A stretch of 64,000 nucleotides of DNA from Hydractinia symbiolongicarpus (Eukaryota > Cnidaria > Hydrozoa > Anthoathecata > Hydractiniidae), in the NCBI RefSeq assembly GCF_029227915.1, contig NC_079885.1:18983001-19047000 (forward strand). The letters run 5' to 3'. The notes beneath the pieces are model-generated. The model did not search any database, was not told the origin of the DNA, and worked only from the letters and a program-made list of their open reading frames with translations. Positions 60,092 through 64,000 of this stretch are shown here, piece after piece (positions within the stretch are counted from its first letter, which is position 1; each line of letters starts with the position of its first letter). A program made the translations under genes and the position numbers.

Positions 60092-60545
60092 ATGTGTTGT
60101 TAATTTTAGTTCAGATCAGGTCTACTAAAGTGGAACAACTACCCAGTGGCATGCGCTTTCTAAAAATTGACAAATCTGTTCCCAATAAAAGTGAATTTCG
60201 TAACATGGCTTGCGACATGCTACTAATAGGTACATTTAACACTGGCATTCTTGTTTCTCCAATCAAATTTACAATGAATCATTGTCAGCCCTTGATATAT
60301 TCCTCGTAAAATTCATTGTCAACCATTTTACAGCCATCGTTACTTTGTGCATTCTTGCCAGCCGTCGCTAATATACAGCATTTCCTCTGGCTGCGGCATA
60401 GCCTTGAAATTCCACGTAGGAACCAGTCAATTAATTAAAACATTTGTACACAGACGAGTAAGGGTTGTCATTAACATAGAAATTACTGGTATTGAGCTTT
60501 GTTTGATGCCAACCAGATTTTGTTGCGTAACGCGTACGTTGATAT

Positions 60546-60618
60546 GATCGCGTGGCCTAATGGATAAGGCGTCCGACTTCGAATCGGAAGATTGTGGGTT
60601 CGAGTCCCATCGTGATCG
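60546..60618 (+). tRNA. tRNA-Arg(UCG)
   Basis: Identical to the reference copy. T4-less. Confidence 0.92.
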
Positions 60619-61072
60619 ATGTGTTGTTAATCTTAGTTCAGAACAGATCAACTAAAGTGGAACAACTAACCAGGGGCATGCGCTTTCTAAAAAATGAAAA
60701 ATCTGTTCCCAATTGAAGTCAATTTTGTAACATGGCTTGTGACATGCTACCTATAAAGACATTTAATACTCGCATTCTTGTTTTTCTATTCAAATATCCA
60801 ATGAATCGTTGTCAGCCCCTGAAAAATCTCTCGTATTAATCATTGTCAACCATTTTACAGCCATCGTTAGTTTTACATTTTTGCCAGCTGTCGCTAACAT
60901 GCAGCAATTCCTCTTGCTGCAGCAGAGCCATGAAATTACACGGAGGAACCAGTAAATTAATTAACACATTTATACACAGACGCGCTACGGTTGTCATTAA
61001 CATAGAAATTATTGGCGAATGAGTTTTGTTTTATACTAACCAAATTTTGTTGCGTAACGTGTACGTTGATAT

Positions 61073-61145
61073 GATCGCGTGGCCTAATGGATAAGGCGTC
61101 CGACTTCGAATCGGAAGATTGTGGGTTCGAGACCCATCGTGATCG
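61073..61145 (+). tRNA. tRNA-Arg(UCG), T60A type
   Basis: T60A with the gtggtgg flank. T4-less. Confidence 0.82.
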
Positions 61146-61599
61146 ATGTGGTGGTAATCTTAGTTCAGAACAGGTTTACTAAAGTGGAACAACTACCCAG
61201 TGGCATGCGCTTTCTAAAAATTGACAAGTCTGTTCCCAATTAAAGTCAATTACGTAACATGGCTTGCGACATGCTACTAACAGGTACATTTAACACTGGC
61301 ATTCTTGTTTCTCTAATCAAATTTACAATGAATAATTGTCAGCCCTTGATATATTCCTCGTAAAATTCGTTATCAACCATTTTACAGCCATCGTTAGTTT
61401 GTGCATTCTTGCCAGCCGTCGCTAATATACAGCATTTCCTCTGGCTGCGGCATAGCCTTGAAATTCCACGTAGGAACCAGTCAATTAATTAAAACATTTG
61501 TACACAGACGGGTAAGGGTTGTCATTAACATAGAAATTACTGCTATTGAGCTTTGTTTGATGTCAACAAGATTTTGTTGCGTAACGCCTACGTTGATAT

Positions 61600-61672
61600 G
61601 ATCGCGTGGCCTAATGGATAAGGCGTCCGACTTCGAATCGGAAGATTGTGGGTTCAAGTCCCATCGTGATCG
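61600..61672 (+). tRNA. tRNA-Arg(UCG)
   Basis: G57A. T4-less. Confidence 0.85.
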
Positions 61673-62126
61673 ATGTGTTGTTAATCTTAGTTCAGAGCAG
61701 GTTTGCTAAAGTGGAACAACTACCCAGTGGCATGCGCTTTCTAAAAATTGACAAGTCTGTTCCCAATTAAAGTCAATTTTGTAACATGGCTTGTGACATG
61801 CTACCTATAAAGACATTTAATACTCGCATTCTTGTTTTTCTATTCAAATATCCAGTGAATCGTTGTCAGCCCCTGAAAAATCTCTCGTATAAATCATTGT
61901 CAACCATTTTACAGCCATCGTTAATTTTACATTCTTGCCAGCTGTCGCTAACATACAGCAATTCCTCTGGCTGCAGCAGAGCCATGAAATTACACGGAGG
62001 AACCAGTAAATTAATTAACACATTTGTACACAGACGCGCTACGGTTGTCATTAACATAGAAATTATTGGCGAATGAGTTTTGTTTTATACTAACCAAATT
62101 TTGTTGCGTAACGTGTACGTTGATAT

Positions 62127-62199
62127 GATCGCGTGGCCTAATGGATAAGGCGTCCGACTTCGAATCGGAAGATTGTGGGTTCGAGTCCCATCGTGATCG
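62127..62199 (+). tRNA. tRNA-Arg(UCG)
   Basis: Identical to the reference copy. T4 present. Confidence 0.92.
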
Positions 62200-62930
62200 A
62201 TGTGTTGTTAATTTTAGTTCAGAACAGGTCTACAAAATTGGAACAACTACCCAGTGGCATGCGCTTTCTAAAAATTGACAAATCTGTTCCCAATAAAAGT
62301 GAATTTCGTAACATGGCTTGCGACATGCTACTAATAGGTACATTTAACACCGGCATTCTTGTTTCTCTAATCAATTTTAAAATGAATCATTGTCAGCCCT
62401 TGATATATTCCTCGTAAAATTCTTTGTCAACCATTTTACAGCCATCGTTAGTTTGTGCATTCTTGCCAGCCGTCGCTAATATACAGCATTTCCTCTGGCT
62501 GCGGCATAGCCTTGAAATTACACGGAGGAACCAGTCAATTAATTAAAACATTTGTACAAGTCTGTTCCCAATTAAATCAATTTCGTAACATGGCTTGTGA
62601 CATGCTACTTATAAAAACATTTAATACTCACATTCTTGTTTTTCTATTCAAATATCCAATGAATCGTTGTCAGCCCCTGGAAAATTCTTCGTATAAATCA
62701 TTGTCAACCATTTTACAGCCATCGTTAGTTTTACATTCTTGCCAGCCGTCGCTAACATACAGCAATTCCTCTGGCTGCAGCGGAGCCATGAAATTACACG
62801 GAGGAACCAGTAAATTAATTAACACATTTGTACACAGACGCGCTACGGTTGTCATTAACATAGAAATTATTGGCGAATGAGTTTTGTTTTATACTAACCA
62901 CATTTTGTTGCGTAACGTGTACGTTGACAT
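62200..62930 (+). repeat. Fused A/B spacer lacking the intervening tRNA
   Basis: Same junction near 62558, with one base lost just after it (attaaatcaattt). No gene is seen. Confidence 0.88.
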
Positions 62931-63003
62931 GATCGCGTGGCCTAATGGATAAGGCGTCCGACTTCGAATCGGAAGATTGTGGGTTCGAGTCCCATCGTGA
63001 TCG
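62931..63003 (+). tRNA. tRNA-Arg(UCG)
   Basis: Identical to the reference copy. T4 present. Confidence 0.92.
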
Positions 63004-63456
63004 ATGTGTTGTTAATTTTAGTTCAGAACAGGTCTACTAAAGTGGAACAACTACCCAAGGCATGCGCTTTCTAAAAATTGACAAATCTGTTCCCAATTAA
63101 AGTCAATTTCGTAACATGGCTTGTGACATGCTACCTATAAAGACATTTGATACTCGCATTCTTGTTTTTCTATTCAAATATCCAATGAATCGTTGTCAGC
63201 CCCTGAAAAATCTCTCGTATAAATCATTGTCAACCATTTTACAGCCAACGTTAGTTTTACATTCTTGCCAGCTGTCGCTAACATACAGCAATTCCTCTGG
63301 CTGCAGCAGAGCCATGAAATTACACGGAGGAACCAGTAAATTAATTAACACATTTGTACACAGACGCGCTACGGTTGTCGTTAACATAGAAATTATTGGC
63401 GAATGAGTTTTGTTTTATACTAACCACATTTTGTTGCGTAACGTGTACGTTGACAT

Positions 63457-63529
63457 GATCGCGTGGCCTAATGGACAAGGCCTCCGACTTCGAATCGGAA
63501 GATTGTGGGTTCGAGTCCCATCGTGACCG
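63457..63529 (+). tRNA. tRNA-Arg(UCG)
   Basis: T20C and G26C, shared with 20974; T71C mismatches A2. T4 present. Confidence 0.68.
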
Positions 63530-63983
63530 ATGTGTTGTTAATTTTAGTTCAGAACAGGTCTACTAAAGTGAAACAACTACCCAGTGGCATGCGCTTTCTA
63601 AAAATTGACAAGTCTGTTCCCAATAAAACTGGATTTCGTAACATGGCTTGGGACATGCTACTAATAAGTACATTTAATACTGGCATTCTTGTTTCTCAAA
63701 TCATATTTTCAATGAATCGTTGCCAGCCCTTGAAATATTCCTCGTAAAATTCATTGCCAACCATTTTACCGCCATCGTTAGTTTGTGCATTCTTGCTAGC
63801 CGTCGCTAATATACAGCATTTCCTCTGGGTGCGGCATAGCTTTGAAATTACACGGAGGAACCAGTCAATTAATTAAAACATTTGTGCACAGACGCGCTAG
63901 GGTTGTCATTAACATAGAAATTAATGCTATTGAGCTTTGTTTGCTGCCAACCAGATTTTGTTGCGTAACGCGTACGTTGATAT

Positions 63984-64000
63984 GATCGTGTGGCCTAATG
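63984..64000 (+). tRNA. tRNA-Arg, 5' part only (cut by window edge)
   Basis: The first 17 nt (gatcgtgtggcctaatg) show C6T and an intact start of the A box. The rest lies outside the window, so the anticodon is not seen. Confidence 0.75.

Larger units (their letters stand above)
55410..62417 (+). repeat. 3967-bp tandem duplication
   Basis: 55410-58450 matches 59377-62417. tRNAs 56052, 56579, 57106, 57633 and 58160 correspond to 60019, 60546, 61073, 61600 and 62127. Confidence 0.88.
1..64000 (+). repeat. Tandem array of ~527-bp units, each with a tRNA-Arg(UCG) gene
   Basis: The same ~527-bp unit recurs head to tail from edge to edge, always in the same orientation. Each unit has a 73-bp tRNA-Arg and a spacer of type A or B. 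Blocks shared by both spacer types include attttacagccatcgttagt, acggaggaacca and gttgtcattaacatag. No unrelated insertion, gene or low-complexity tract is visible. Near-identical blocks repeated at several kilobase-scale shifts indicate recent amplification by unequal exchange or a similar process. Copy number beyond the window is unknown, and assembly collapse or expansion is possible. Confidence 0.97.

Noticed and set aside
1-64000. CRISPR array
   Set aside because: The units are long, contain a tRNA, and their spacers are themselves repeated in two main types; there are no short repeats with unique spacers.
1-64000. tRNA-derived SINE copies
   Set aside because: Units are joined head to tail without A-rich or simple-repeat tails or target-site duplications, and the tRNA part is intact rather than diverged from a body. 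Tandem amplification fits better, although an ancient SINE origin of the spacer cannot be excluded.
1-64000. Bacterial or organellar origin
   Set aside because: There are no ribosome-binding sites, operons or encoded CCA ends, and the tRNA has nuclear eukaryote features with internal A and B boxes.
1-64000. 5S rRNA, U6 or spliced-leader genes linked to the tRNA repeat
   Set aside because: Reading through both spacer types I found none of their conserved motifs.

Overview
The window is one uninterrupted tandem array built on a nuclear tRNA-Arg(UCG) gene; no protein gene can be supported. I count 126 tRNA or tRNA-like loci, all on the + strand (the last is cut by the window edge), plus six 3' tRNA fragments, about one tRNA per 508 bp. 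Both window edges lie inside the array. The organism is a eukaryote: the genes do not encode CCA, carry eukaryote-type A and B boxes, and some are followed by a TTTT run of the RNA polymerase III terminator type. The tRNA resembles animal tRNA-Arg(UCG), so an animal with a repeat-rich genome is the best guess; the species is not identifiable.

The basic monomer is about 527 bp: a 73-bp tRNA and a 454-bp spacer. Spacers come in two diverged forms. Type A carries the stretch reading gctactaataggtac and a GCTGCGGC motif; type B carries gctacctataaagac and a GCTGCAGC palindrome. In the cleanest part (27771-29878) they alternate as a 1054-bp A+B dimer. Deletions and unequal exchanges give other spacings: 278 bp (most of spacer A lost), 805 bp (two units fused with loss of the tRNA between them), 437-445 bp (84-bp or larger deletion in spacer B), 637 and 488 bp (a 110-bp internal duplication that makes a second, 3'-only tRNA fragment), 501 and 597 bp.

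Layout: 1-7478 is a more diverged part with many damaged tRNAs, including Pro-type and broken anticodons, and holds 1.55-kb and 2.63-kb duplications. 7479-20446 and 34360-46636 hold copies of one higher-order block (shifts of 9341, 18066 and 5741/5742 bp), with local 1580-bp and 965-bp tandem duplications. 20447-33914 and 46897-63456 hold a second family, related by shifts of 25812 and 25175 bp, with 721-bp and 3967-bp tandem duplications.

Conventions: gene positions are counted 1-73 along the tRNA; the reference copy is 27771-27843. Thirty copies are identical to it. 'T4' means a TTTT run 13-16 nt past the gene; I see it after 47 of the 125 complete loci. 'T4-less' copies have aatctta, aatatta or similar there. 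All comparisons were made by eye.
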